Assembly: GCF_040219215.1 (NCBI RefSeq)
Contig: NZ_JAVJSX010000034.1
Location: 62,001-126,000 of the forward strand
DNA from: Thalassobaculum_A sp040219215
GTDB taxonomy: Bacteria; Pseudomonadota; Alphaproteobacteria; Thalassobaculales; Thalassobaculaceae
Length of the DNA: 64,000 nt
Direction of reading: 5' to 3'
Numbering within the stretch: position 1 is the stretch's first letter; each line of letters begins with the position of its first letter. Shown here one piece after another: positions 8,292 through 16,338 of this stretch. The position numbers and the translations under genes were made by a program. The notes beneath the pieces are model-generated. The model had not been told where the DNA came from. It ran no database searches and was given only the letters and a program-made list of their open reading frames with translations.

Positions 8292-9140
8292 TCAGTACCC
8301 TGTCTGCGATTTCCAGTAGTCGTCGTTGATCTCGCGCATCGTCCGGTCGTGGCTCTTGGCGAGGCAACCGCGCAGGGTGAGCTTGAAGCCCATCTCGGCA
8401 TAGGCTCCGCACCGGTCCAGTTCGGCCTTGGCGCGCTCGACGCCGCTGGGGGTGAGCTTCGTGAGGCTGCCGGACTCCTGGACACGCTGCCAGACCGCTT
8501 TCCCGGCGGCCGGGATGGCGGTTGCCGGGTGCGCCGGGAGGGATTCGTTGGACGGCAGCATGTTGATCAGGCGGGTCAGCGTGACGGCGGCGTCGGTCCG
8601 CGCCGTACCGGGCTTGAAGAATGCCTCGGCGGCGAACCTGGGTGCACCGTCCGCCGTCTCGGCGTCGCGGGCCGCGACCTTGGCCGACGGTTCCCGTTCG
8701 GAGTGCGGCAGCAGCGATACCATCGGGGCGATCCGGACCGCGACCTCGGCGGCGTTCAGCGAGGCCAGCCGACGGTCCGACATCTCGATCCGGGTGCGGG
8801 TGAAGTCGCCCTCGCTCACATAGCCGAGCAGTCCGGCGGCGGAGAACTCGGTGGTGGTGCCGTCGATGCGCCGCACCACCAGGGTCACGTCACCGGCGCC
8901 GGCCGGCTGGTAGCGCTGTCCGGCGGATGGCGGCGGGCGATCCTCCTGCAGGCAGAACGACGATACCAGTGCGGTGCAGGTGCCCTCGGCGCAGTTCAGC
9001 GGGATCGGATCAGCCGCGGCGATCAGGCCCAGCACCTGGGGCGGCAGGGCGTCATCCGTCCTGCCGACCGAGGGGCTGTTGGCGAAAGCGGGCGCGGCGA
9101 GCAGCGTCGCCGCGACGACAACGAAAAGGCGCGGGCGCAT
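8292..9140 (-). CDS. Hypothetical exported protein
   Basis: From the ATG at 9140, preceded by AGGAGG about 9 nt upstream, this is a 282-aa protein with a cleavable signal peptide (RPRLFVVVAATLLAAPAFA). The mature part has four cysteines, CAEGTCTALVSSFC near the start and two further ones in the C-terminal region (LDRCGAYAEM, LRGCLAKSH), suggesting disulfides in the periplasm. There is no transmembrane segment after the signal and no domain I can name. It is transcribed on the same strand as coaBC but ends 88 nt from it. Longer in-frame translation upstream is an artefact overlapping the mttB promoter region. Confidence 0.65.
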   Translation of the reverse strand: MRPRLFVVVAATLLAAPAFANSPSVGRTDDALPPQVLGLIAAADPIPLNCAEGTCTALVSSFCLQEDRPPPSAGQRYQPAGAGDVTLVVRRIDGTTTEFSAAGLLGYVSEGDFTRTRIEMSDRRLASLNAAEVAVRIAPMVSLLPHSEREPSAKVAARDAETADGAPRFAAEAFFKPGTARTDAAVTLTRLINMLPSNESLPAHPATAIPAAGKAVWQRVQESGSLTKLTPSGVERAKAELDRCGAYAEMGFKLTLRGCLAKSHDRTMREINDDYWKSQTGY

Positions 9141-9393
9141 GGGCGGTATCCTCCTGTATTCGGCACGCGCGCCAACGCCTCGGCGCTGCGTGAACCGACC
9201 GGGCAAAGTGTCGCACCGCGCCCGGCAGTGGTCAAATCCGAGGCCGGGCGTTTCCGACACGACCGCGTGAGTGATCGGCGGATCGGGGTGGCCGTAGCCA
9301 CAGCGCGACTCGCAAGCGTCGGCTCGGTGCAAGACGCTCTTGATCGGGACGCGGACACTGCCGGTCGAGAGGGCGCGCAGTGCGGAGGCTGCC

Positions 9394-10992
9394 ATGACGC
9401 AGGACATCGACGGCTTGATGGACGCAACCGCAACCGGCGGGGGCGGCGAGGAGCGACATGAGCGGCGTGGTCGCGGTGCCGGCAGCGGCCGCGATGCGCG
9501 GCGGGCGGCGCGCGCCCGGCCGAAGACCGCCTACGCTCCCTACATCGTGAGACGGATCCCGACCTTCGACGTGCTGTCGGAGGAGGGGTTGGAGATCATC
9601 GAGGCCAACGCCGAGACGATCCTGGAAGAGATCGGCATCGACTTCCGCGACGATACCGAGGCGCTGGATATGTGGCGCGACGCCGGCGCCGATGTTCAGG
9701 GCGAGCGGGTTCACATCCCGCGCGGCCTGGCCCGGAAGCTGATCGCGACCGCACCGGCGACGTTCACCCAGCACGCCCGCAACCCGGAACGCTCGGTGGA
9801 GATCGGCGGCAAGGCGACGGTGTTCGCCCCGGTCTACGGCCCGCCTTTCGTGCGCGACCTGGACGGCGGCCGGCGCTACGCCACGATCGAGGACTTCCGG
9901 AACTTTGTGAAACTGGCCTATCAGGCGCCGGCGATGCACCACTCCGGCGGAACGGTGTGCGAACCGGTCGACCTGCCGGTGAACAAGCGTCACCTGGACA
10001 TGAACTACGCGCACATGCGGTACTCCGACAAGCCGTTCATGGGTTCGGTCACCCACCCGCTGCGCGCGCTGGACACCATCGAGATGGCGAAGATCCTGTT
10101 CGGAGCCGAGTTCCTCGACCAGAACACCGTGATCACCTCGCTGATCAATGCCAACTCTCCCATGGTGTGGGATTCCACCATGCTCGGCGCGCTGAAGAAC
10201 TACGCGCGCGCCAACCAGGCGACGATCGTCACCCCGTTCATCCTCGCCGGCGCCATGTCGCCGGTGACGGTGGCCGGCACGCTGGCACAGACGCTCGCGG
10301 AGTCGATGGCCGGGATGGCGTTCGCCCAGATGTGCCGTCCGGGCGCGCCGGTGATCTTCGGCAGCTTCGCATCGTCGATCTCGATGCAGTCGGGCGCGCC
10401 GACCTTCGGCACCCCGGAACCGGCGCTGGTGCTGTACGCCTGCGCCCAGCTGGCGCGCCGCCTCGGCGTGCCGTTCCGCTCCGGCGGGTCGCTGTGCGGC
10501 TCCAAGGTTCCGGACGCCCAGGCGGCGTTCGAGAGTGCGAACACCCTGCTGCCGACGGTCCTGGCCGGCGTCAACTTCGTGCTGCACGCCGCGGGCTGGC
10601 TGGAAGGCGGGCTGGCGTCGTCCTACGAGAAGTTTGTCATGGACGCCGACCAGCTCGGCATGATGAAGACCATGCTGGAGGGCGTCGACCTCAGCGAGAA
10701 CGGCCAGGCCCTGGACGCGATCCGCGAGGTCGGCCCGGGCGCCCATTTCCTCGGCTGCGCCCACACCCAGGCGAACTTCGAGACCGCGTTCTACCGGTCG
10801 TCGATCGCCGACAACAACACCTACGAGCAGTGGCTGGCCGAGGGCGAACGCGACGCCGCCACCCGGGCGTCGGTCCTGGTCAAGCGCATGCTGAACGAAT
10901 ACGAAGCCCCGGCCATCGACCCGGCTGTCGACGAGGCGCTGCTCGAGTTCATCGCGAAGAAGAAGGCGTCGTTCCCGGACTCCAACATCTGA
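9394..10992 (+). CDS. MttB superfamily methyltransferase (trimethylamine/quaternary-amine methyltransferase-like), non-pyrrolysine
   Basis: The family transfers a methyl group from an amine or quaternary amine to a corrinoid protein. The start ATG at 9394 has GGAGG at 9384-9388, giving 532 aa. After a low-complexity Gly/Arg-rich leader of about 50 residues comes the family core: LSEEGLEIIEANAETILEEIG, VHIPRGLARKLI, YGPPFVRDLDGGRRY, TFGTPEPALVLYACAQLARRLGVP and YEKFVMDADQLGMM. The frame has no internal TAG, so it is a non-pyrrolysine member; archaeal-type MttB reads TAG as pyrrolysine. No corrinoid-protein gene, cobalamin riboswitch or methyltetrahydrofolate partner is adjacent, so the substrate is open. 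Relatives act on glycine betaine, carnitine or proline betaine. Confidence 0.85.
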   Translation: MTQDIDGLMDATATGGGGEERHERRGRGAGSGRDARRAARARPKTAYAPYIVRRIPTFDVLSEEGLEIIEANAETILEEIGIDFRDDTEALDMWRDAGADVQGERVHIPRGLARKLIATAPATFTQHARNPERSVEIGGKATVFAPVYGPPFVRDLDGGRRYATIEDFRNFVKLAYQAPAMHHSGGTVCEPVDLPVNKRHLDMNYAHMRYSDKPFMGSVTHPLRALDTIEMAKILFGAEFLDQNTVITSLINANSPMVWDSTMLGALKNYARANQATIVTPFILAGAMSPVTVAGTLAQTLAESMAGMAFAQMCRPGAPVIFGSFASSISMQSGAPTFGTPEPALVLYACAQLARRLGVPFRSGGSLCGSKVPDAQAAFESANTLLPTVLAGVNFVLHAAGWLEGGLASSYEKFVMDADQLGMMKTMLEGVDLSENGQALDAIREVGPGAHFLGCAHTQANFETAFYRSSIADNNTYEQWLAEGERDAATRASVLVKRMLNEYEAPAIDPAVDEALLEFIAKKKASFPDSNI

Positions 10993-11014
10993 AGTCCTGG
11001 CAAACCAGGACAGG

Positions 11015-12163
11015 CTACGCCGGTACGATCAGCGCGGTCAGGTACATCAGGGCGACGCCGGCCATACCGCCGGCCAGTGCCGGCATCGGTTGGACGCTGC
11101 CGTCGGCGAGCCGGCGGCGGATCAGCAGCCCGACCTCGACGATCACCTGCAGGATGGCCCCGGCACCAACCGCCAGGGCCAGCGCGCCCCAATGCGGCGC
11201 GAACGCGAAGGCGCCTGCCCACAGCCCTGCGACCGCCGGCAGCCCGGCCAGCGCCGCCAGGCCGGCCAGTGCCAGCAACCGAGGGCGGCTTGCCGTAAGC
11301 GGTGCGACGATCCCGATGCCCTCGGTGATGTTGTGCAGGGTGAAGCCGATCACCAGGAACGACCCGAGTGCGGCCGAGCCGCTGGCGAACGCGCTGCCGA
11401 TCGCGAGGCCTTCGCCGAGATTGTGAAGCCCGATACCGAGCGCGATCGCACCGGCCAGTGCCATCGGTTCCAGCGCGCCGCCGTTGCGTCGACCGGCGGC
11501 GAACAGTCCGCCGGTGGTGGCGACGGCTACCAGCCAGACCAGTTCGGGTACGGCCAGCGGCGCCGCGGCCTCGGACGCTAGCTCAAGGGCCTCCGACATG
11601 GTGTCGACCAGCAGAAAGGCGAGCAGGCCGAGGGTGAGCGCCAGGACGAACACGGTGGTCGCCGGACCGGCCGATCGCATTGCGGGGAAGAACAGCATGC
11701 CGAGGACCACCGGCACCACGCCGACGAAGACGCCGACCAGGGCGTAGGTCTGCAGCAGGGCGGCGTCGGGTGTCGGGGTCGGGACCGCCACGTCGATGGT
11801 GTGCTCGAAGGCGGCGCCGGTGCCGGTCAGCAGCACCAGATGATGGGATTCGCCCAGAACCCATGGATACGGGATGTCGAGACGGACCGATGCCAGCCGG
11901 TCGATCGGACCGGCCGGGTCCTGGAAGAATCGCCAATAGGCCCCGTCGACCTGGATCTGGGCGATCGTCATCGCCTCCGAGCCGCCGGCGCGTACCTGAA
12001 GATGGATGCCGGTCTCATCCAGGATGGTGCGTTCAATCGTCAATTCCTCGACCGGCGGGGTCATCCCGCGGAACGCGGCCATCGGGTCGAGCCACAGAAA
12101 GCCCCAGACGACCAGCACGATCAGTGCCGCCGGTCCCAGGGTCCAGAACAGCCGGCGCGTCAT
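11015..12163 (-). CDS. ZIP-family metal transporter with N-terminal periplasmic domain
   Basis: Predicted divalent metal transporter of the inner membrane, 382 aa from the ATG at 12163. It starts with one membrane anchor (FWTLGPAALIVLVVWGFLWL), followed by about 110 residues of beta-rich extracytoplasmic sequence, then a polytopic region. The ZIP signature appears twice: GIGLHNLGEGLAIG and FTLHNITEGIGI, i.e. the HNxxEG metal-site motifs of TM4 and TM5. Canonical ZupT proteins are about 260 aa and lack the N-terminal domain. The start codon overlaps the stop of the upstream multicopper oxidase (ATGA), so the two are translated together; the MntR-type regulator next door suggests manganese or iron as cargo. 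Confidence 0.8.
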   Translation of the reverse strand: MTRRLFWTLGPAALIVLVVWGFLWLDPMAAFRGMTPPVEELTIERTILDETGIHLQVRAGGSEAMTIAQIQVDGAYWRFFQDPAGPIDRLASVRLDIPYPWVLGESHHLVLLTGTGAAFEHTIDVAVPTPTPDAALLQTYALVGVFVGVVPVVLGMLFFPAMRSAGPATTVFVLALTLGLLAFLLVDTMSEALELASEAAAPLAVPELVWLVAVATTGGLFAAGRRNGGALEPMALAGAIALGIGLHNLGEGLAIGSAFASGSAALGSFLVIGFTLHNITEGIGIVAPLTASRPRLLALAGLAALAGLPAVAGLWAGAFAFAPHWGALALAVGAGAILQVIVEVGLLIRRRLADGSVQPMPALAGGMAGVALMYLTALIVPA

Positions 12164-13275
12164 GCCCGCACCTCGAAGAAGCTCATCCAGCCCAGTTCCA
12201 CGAACTCGGTCTGGTGTGCGTGGAACATGTAGCGGCCCGGCTCGAAACCGGCGAACGAGAACTCCAGGATCCCGCGTTGGGCCTGGCACTGCATGATGGT
12301 GTCGACGGTGCGCAGGGTCGGCTGCAGGGTCGTTCCGTGATCGTAATAGTCGAAGAAGTTGGCGTGCAGGTGAAAGGAGTTGATCGGGTCGAACTCGGTC
12401 ACGTTGATCAGGTAGACCCGGACCGGCCGGTCACGCTCGATCACGATCGGACGGTGCATGTAGGCGTGGGCGATGCTGTTGACGGCATACACCTCGTTCT
12501 CGTCGTCGAAATTGGTGTCGAAGCCGTTCATCACCATCAGGAACTCCTGCCAGTGGGCGTTCTCCGGCGTGCCCAGCAGGCGCGAGCGCGCAACGTCGGC
12601 GGCCTCCGGGTGCAGCGCCGGGTCCGGGTCGACGATGAACGCGCCGTACAGCCCCTTGTGGATGTGGCGCTTCAGCGGCACCGAATGGCAGTGGTAGAAG
12701 TGGCAGCCGAACGGGCGAGCGGTGAACTCGTAGACGAAGGTCTCCCCCGGCCAGATTTCGCCGGCCCCGGGAACGCCGTCCATGCTGGCGCCGTGAATGC
12801 CGTGGAAGTGCATGGTGTGCGGCATCGAGCCATTGTTGCGGAAGGTGATCCGCAACAGGTCACCCTCGGTGGCCCGCAGGGTCGGACCCGGCACCCGGCC
12901 GTTGTAGGTCCACGCCGGAAACCGGATTCCCGGCGCGATCTCGATTTCCTTGTCCTCGGCGACGATCTCGAAACTGCGGACCGTCCGGCCCTGGGCGTCG
13001 CTCGAGAGCACACCGGTATCCCAATCGGTGAGGATGTCGTGCGGGTCGAAGCCGTTGGCGGCGTGGTCGACCGTGCCGACGGTCGTCATGTTGCCGTGGG
13101 CGTGCAGGTTGTCATGGGCCTGCGATCCGACGGCCCGGCCGTCCGCGTAGCAGATCGAACCCAACGCCGGCGACGACGCGGGTGCGGAGGTCGACGCCGC
13201 CAGACCGCCCAGCAAGCCACCGCCGATCAGGCCTCGGCTGAGCAGGAAGCGGCGGCTGATAGAGAGCAGGTTCAT
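12160..13275 (-). CDS. Two-domain multicopper oxidase
   Basis: A 371-aa exported cuproenzyme. The leader contains SRRFLLSRG followed by a glycine-rich hydrophobic stretch, compatible with Tat export of a folded metalloprotein. Domain 1 has HTMHFHG (153-159) and GCHFYHCHSVPLKRHIHKGL (190-209), which supply trinuclear-cluster histidines and a likely type 1 site with C196. Domain 2 has HLHANFF (302-308) and FHAHQTEF (351-358), with no Cys between the histidines, so a type 1 site there is unlikely. This makes it a two-domain (cupredoxin dimer) oxidase, expected to function as a trimer. The substrate is unknown. The stop is translationally coupled to the ZIP transporter, pointing to a metal-ion substrate such as Mn(II), Fe(II) or Cu(I). 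Confidence 0.85.
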   Translation of the reverse strand: MNLLSISRRFLLSRGLIGGGLLGGLAASTSAPASSPALGSICYADGRAVGSQAHDNLHAHGNMTTVGTVDHAANGFDPHDILTDWDTGVLSSDAQGRTVRSFEIVAEDKEIEIAPGIRFPAWTYNGRVPGPTLRATEGDLLRITFRNNGSMPHTMHFHGIHGASMDGVPGAGEIWPGETFVYEFTARPFGCHFYHCHSVPLKRHIHKGLYGAFIVDPDPALHPEAADVARSRLLGTPENAHWQEFLMVMNGFDTNFDDENEVYAVNSIAHAYMHRPIVIERDRPVRVYLINVTEFDPINSFHLHANFFDYYDHGTTLQPTLRTVDTIMQCQAQRGILEFSFAGFEPGRYMFHAHQTEFVELGWMSFFEVRA

Positions 13276-13303
13276 GGCGGATCGATCCTACACAGGCATC
13301 ACA

Positions 13304-13324
13304 AGTTAGTTGATGCTAAGAACT
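13304..13324. promoter_or_regulatory. Candidate MntR operator between the oxidase and mntR genes
   Basis: The 103-bp divergent intergenic region holds AAGTTAGTTGATGCTAAGAACT, in which TTAG (13306-13309) and CTAA (13316-13319) form an inverted repeat around a 6-nt centre. DtxR/MntR-type operators are AT-rich palindromes of this length placed between regulator and target. The repeat sits about 30 nt upstream of the oxidase start and about 55 nt upstream of mntR, so it could control both. The symmetry outside the core is imperfect, and the assignment rests largely on position. Confidence 0.4.
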
Positions 13325-13378
13325 GAAGGGTGTTCTCCAACTTGTCAATATCCACGCGGTGGGGTAAGGCCCTGAACG

Positions 13379-13867
13379 ATGACGGCGGACCCCAAGCACG
13401 ACGCCCTTGCGCATGTCAGCCGTCCGGGCGAACCGGGACGGCTGATCGATGCCGACCAGCACGCCCGACAGCACACCGGGGTGCGCAAGGCCCATGAGAC
13501 CGAGCTGATCGAGGACTATGTCGAGTTGATCGCCGACCTGATCGACGCGACCGGCGAGGCGCGGGCGGTGGACATCGCCCAGCGCATGGGGGTTCGTCAG
13601 GCCACGGTGACCGCGATGGTCCGGCGTCTTCAGGCTCGGGGCCTCGCCACCAGCGAGCCCTACCGCTCGATCTTCCTGACCGATGCCGGCCGCGAGCTGG
13701 CCAACGATTCGAGGGCCCGCCACGCGGTGGTGCTGCGCTTCCTGCTGGCGATCGGGGTACCGGAATCGGTGGCCTTCCACGACGCGGAAGGCATCGAGCA
13801 TCACGTCAGCGCCACCACCCTGAGGGTGCTCGAGGATTGGATGAAGCGCCTGGAAACGGACGCCTAG
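13379..13867 (+). CDS. mntR: MntR-type manganese-responsive transcriptional regulator (DtxR family)
   Basis: A 162-aa DtxR-family regulator, the size of enterobacterial MntR. After a variable N-terminal extension, the winged helix is visible: HETELIEDYVELIADLIDATGEARAVDIAQRMG, then the recognition helix VRQATVTAMVRRLQARGL and the wing. The metal-binding dimerisation part contains RHAVVLRFLLAIGVPE and AEGIEHHVS, matching the H and E ligands of the family. There is no SH3-like third domain, as in MntR rather than IdeR/DtxR. The divergent multicopper oxidase-ZIP operon is the probable target. Its TAG stop shares CTAG with the convergent phhA stop. Confidence 0.85.
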   Translation: MTADPKHDALAHVSRPGEPGRLIDADQHARQHTGVRKAHETELIEDYVELIADLIDATGEARAVDIAQRMGVRQATVTAMVRRLQARGLATSEPYRSIFLTDAGRELANDSRARHAVVLRFLLAIGVPESVAFHDAEGIEHHVSATTLRVLEDWMKRLETDA

Positions 13868-14730
13868 GCCGTCTGGCGCTGCCGCTCGCGGTGGTACTTG
13901 CCGGTTCCGAAGTTCAGCACGTGGTCGCCGTCGGTCACCGCGCCGGACGGTATGTCGGCCAACTCGTCCAGCCGGGCGTAGATCGGGGTGAAATCCGCTT
14001 CGGTCGCCTTCATCAGCGACCGGAAGCCGGGGATCACGAAGTAGGTTTCCTGGTAGTCGTCGATCCGATAGTCGGTGCGCATCACCCGTTCCAGGTCGAA
14101 CGCCACCCGGTTCGGTGAGCGGTCCTCAAGGGCGAACACGGTCTCGCCGGCCGACGACGCGATGCCGGCGCCATAGATCCGCAGCCCGTCAGGGGTCCGG
14201 GTCAGCCCGAACTCGACGGTGTACCAGTACAACCGGGCCAGCCGCTTCAACGCGCCCTGGCCGTCGGCCTTCAAGCCGCCCTTGCCGTATTCCTGCATGT
14301 AGTCGGCGAACACCGGGTCGAGCAGCAGCGGGACGTGACCGAACACGTCGTGGAAGGTGTCCGGCTCCTCCAGATAGTCGAGCTCCTCCGGCTTGCGGAT
14401 GAAGCAGGTCGACGGGAACCGACGGTTGGCAAGGTGCTCGAAGAACGTGGCGTCCGGCACCAGCCCAGGAACCGCAACCACGGTCCACCCGGTCGCCTTG
14501 TGCAGGATGTCGTTCAGCCGCCGGAAGTCCGGGATGCCGTCGCCGGCCATCGCCAGGCCGTCCACGTGGTCCAGGAAAACCGGCACCACCCTGTCCTTCA
14601 GCAGGCGCACCTGCCGCTGGAAAAGTGTCGCCCACACCGCGTGTTCTTCAGCCGTGTAGGCATCCCAGTTCTGGTCGATCGTATAGTCGGCCCGCTGGCC
14701 CGTGGTGTCGCGGTGGATGTCGACCGGCAT
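13864..14730 (-). CDS. phhA: Phenylalanine 4-monooxygenase
   Basis: Hydroxylates phenylalanine to tyrosine using O2 and a tetrahydropterin. It is a 288-aa bacterial single-domain enzyme without the regulatory ACT domain. Iron ligands are clear: H127 and H132 in HDVFGHVP, and E173 in YWYTVEFGL. The pterin/substrate pocket segments PSTCFIRKPEELDYLEEPD and YGAGIASSAGE are also present. The start at 14730 is supported by GGGAGG just upstream; an ATG 11 codons further up lacks this. No pterin-recycling gene (phhB) or Lrp-type regulator lies nearby, although a perfect 6-bp hairpin (CCCCAC/GTGGGG, 14758-14775) lies just upstream of the start. Confidence 0.93.
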   Translation of the reverse strand: MPVDIHRDTTGQRADYTIDQNWDAYTAEEHAVWATLFQRQVRLLKDRVVPVFLDHVDGLAMAGDGIPDFRRLNDILHKATGWTVVAVPGLVPDATFFEHLANRRFPSTCFIRKPEELDYLEEPDTFHDVFGHVPLLLDPVFADYMQEYGKGGLKADGQGALKRLARLYWYTVEFGLTRTPDGLRIYGAGIASSAGETVFALEDRSPNRVAFDLERVMRTDYRIDDYQETYFVIPGFRSLMKATEADFTPIYARLDELADIPSGAVTDGDHVLNFGTGKYHRERQRQTA

Positions 14731-14895
14731 TGCCGCCTCCCGCGTTTGTGTGTCGTTCCCCACATCAAAGTGGGGTGAAACTGCGTGGTGCGCCAGAGGG
14801 CGAAGCGGTTGGAGTCATCGGCAGCCCACGATTGGTGTATGATGTCGGCTTGGAGACGGCCGTTTGTGCTCGCCGCTCCACCGGAGACGATGGCC

Positions 14896-15669
14896 ATGGC
14901 CTGTCGACTGCTCCGCATTGCTGTCGCCGCCGCCGCGTTGACTATGATGGTCGTCGCGTCCGCGTCGGCGGACGAATCGATGACCGATCTGAACATGGTC
15001 GTCGCCCTGGACCGCTCGGAATCCGTCGAGCTGCTTGACCGTACCGCACAGGTAGAGGCCCTGGCCGCGGCGCTGATCGATCCGCGGTTCATGGCAACCG
15101 TGCGCGGCGGCTGGCAGGGACGCATCGGGATTGCGGTCATGACGTGGTCGAGTTTCGACCGCACCCAGGTGGTCGTGCCCTGGACGATGATCACCGGGTT
15201 GCGGGACTCCGAAGCCATCATCGCGACCATGCGCGACTACGAAGCGCGTGGCAGCGACTTCAAGCACAAGCCGCAGACCGACATCGCGCTGGCGCTGGGA
15301 GCCGGGATGCAACTGCTCGAAGCCGCGCCGTTTCCGGCCAGCAAACGCATCCTCAACGTGATCTCCGACGGCGTCGACAATTTCGGCCGCGAAGCGTTCG
15401 TCGAGCGGGACCAGGCGCTGGCCCAGGGCATCACGATCAACGGGCTGGTGCACGCCCGGGGGCACGCGATCGAAGTGGTGGAGCGGTTCTTCGAACGTGA
15501 GGTCATCGGCGGGCCCTATGCCTTCGTGCTGTCGACCCCGGACCCGGCCAGCTTCACCGCCGCCATGCTGCGCAAGATGATGCTGGAGATCGCCCGGGCC
15601 AACACGTCCAGCCGTCCGGACGGCTCCGGCTCGGTCCGCGTGGCAGCCCATCACCGCGAACGCGGGTAG
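14896..15669 (+). CDS. DUF1194 exported protein with von Willebrand factor A-like fold
   Basis: From the ATG at 14896 (GGAG at 14883-14886, 9 nt spacing) the protein is 257 aa with a signal peptide (RIAVAAAALTMMVVASASA). The mature protein starts with NMVVALDRSESVE, a DxSxS metal-ion-dependent adhesion site typical of the VWA fold, and later has KRILNVISDGVDNFG, the second conserved VWA strand. DUF1194 proteins are widespread in alphaproteobacteria and functionally uncharacterised. Earlier in-frame ATGs are less well placed relative to the ribosome site. Transcribed away from phhA. Confidence 0.8.
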   Translation: MACRLLRIAVAAAALTMMVVASASADESMTDLNMVVALDRSESVELLDRTAQVEALAAALIDPRFMATVRGGWQGRIGIAVMTWSSFDRTQVVVPWTMITGLRDSEAIIATMRDYEARGSDFKHKPQTDIALALGAGMQLLEAAPFPASKRILNVISDGVDNFGREAFVERDQALAQGITINGLVHARGHAIEVVERFFEREVIGGPYAFVLSTPDPASFTAAMLRKMMLEIARANTSSRPDGSGSVRVAAHHRERG

Positions 15670-15684
15670 GCTTCAGATACGTGC

Positions 15685-16068
15685 TCAGAAGAACGCCGTC
15701 GGGTTCTCGATCGGCTTGGCGTCGACCAGCACCAGCCAGCCCTTGATGATCCGGTACAGCAGCCAGAGCTGCGCGAACCCCAGGATCACCCAGCCGACCA
15801 GCACGATCGCGGTCACGACGCCGATGAACCACATCAGCAGCCAGAGCCAGAACGTGCGGATCTGCCAGTGGATGTGCGATTCGAGGTAGGTTCCACTGAC
15901 CTCCGGGCGCTTCAGATAGGCCAGCAGCACGCCGAACATCCCGGGGATCGCCAGCACGATGGTCGCGGCGTACAACGCGTACACCACGTGCACCGCCAGC
16001 TTGTCGTTCTCCGGCACCGACAGCCGGAACGGCAGGTTGCGGCGGGATGGCAGGTCGGTATTAGACAT
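15685..16068 (-). CDS. Small integral membrane protein (DUF4870-like)
   Basis: A 127-aa protein with three or four hydrophobic helices: VVYALYAATIVLAIPGMFGVLLAYL, FWLWLLMWFIGVVTAIVLVGWVILGFAQLWLLYRII and the region around GTYLESHIHWQIRTFW. The pattern and size match DUF4870/TIC20-like small membrane proteins of unknown role. The C-terminal tail is VDAKPIENPTAFF. Start ATG at 16068; no strong ribosome site. Transcription is convergent with the DUF1194 gene, with 15 nt between stops. Confidence 0.7.
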   Translation of the reverse strand: MSNTDLPSRRNLPFRLSVPENDKLAVHVVYALYAATIVLAIPGMFGVLLAYLKRPEVSGTYLESHIHWQIRTFWLWLLMWFIGVVTAIVLVGWVILGFAQLWLLYRIIKGWLVLVDAKPIENPTAFF

Positions 16069-16338
16069 CGCGGATCCCGTTCGATGGCTCGTGATGGAAC
16101 AGATGGGGTCGCCATCATGACCGGCAATGCGCAGCAGGAGAACGCAATCGGGCCGAGAAGGTGGACGGATGGGTGCCGCGCCGCGTGTAAAAGCGTGTAC
16201 AGCACCTGTCCGTTCTCGTTTCTCGCGCCGGGAAGCCGCATGGAAATACCATGTCGGCTGGTCTTTGCCGCTTCGACACGGTGCTCCAAGGTCCCGCGCC
16301 GTTCGGTCCGTCTCGCGCTCTATTGAGGAAACCCGTCC

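Noticed and set aside
9394..10992. Pyrrolysine-containing trimethylamine methyltransferase
   Set aside because: There is no in-frame TAG codon and no pyl genes in the window.
14758..14775. CCCCAC-ATCAAA-GTGGGG hairpin in front of phhA
   Set aside because: Perfect but only 6 bp; without conservation data it could be chance, so it is only mentioned under phhA.
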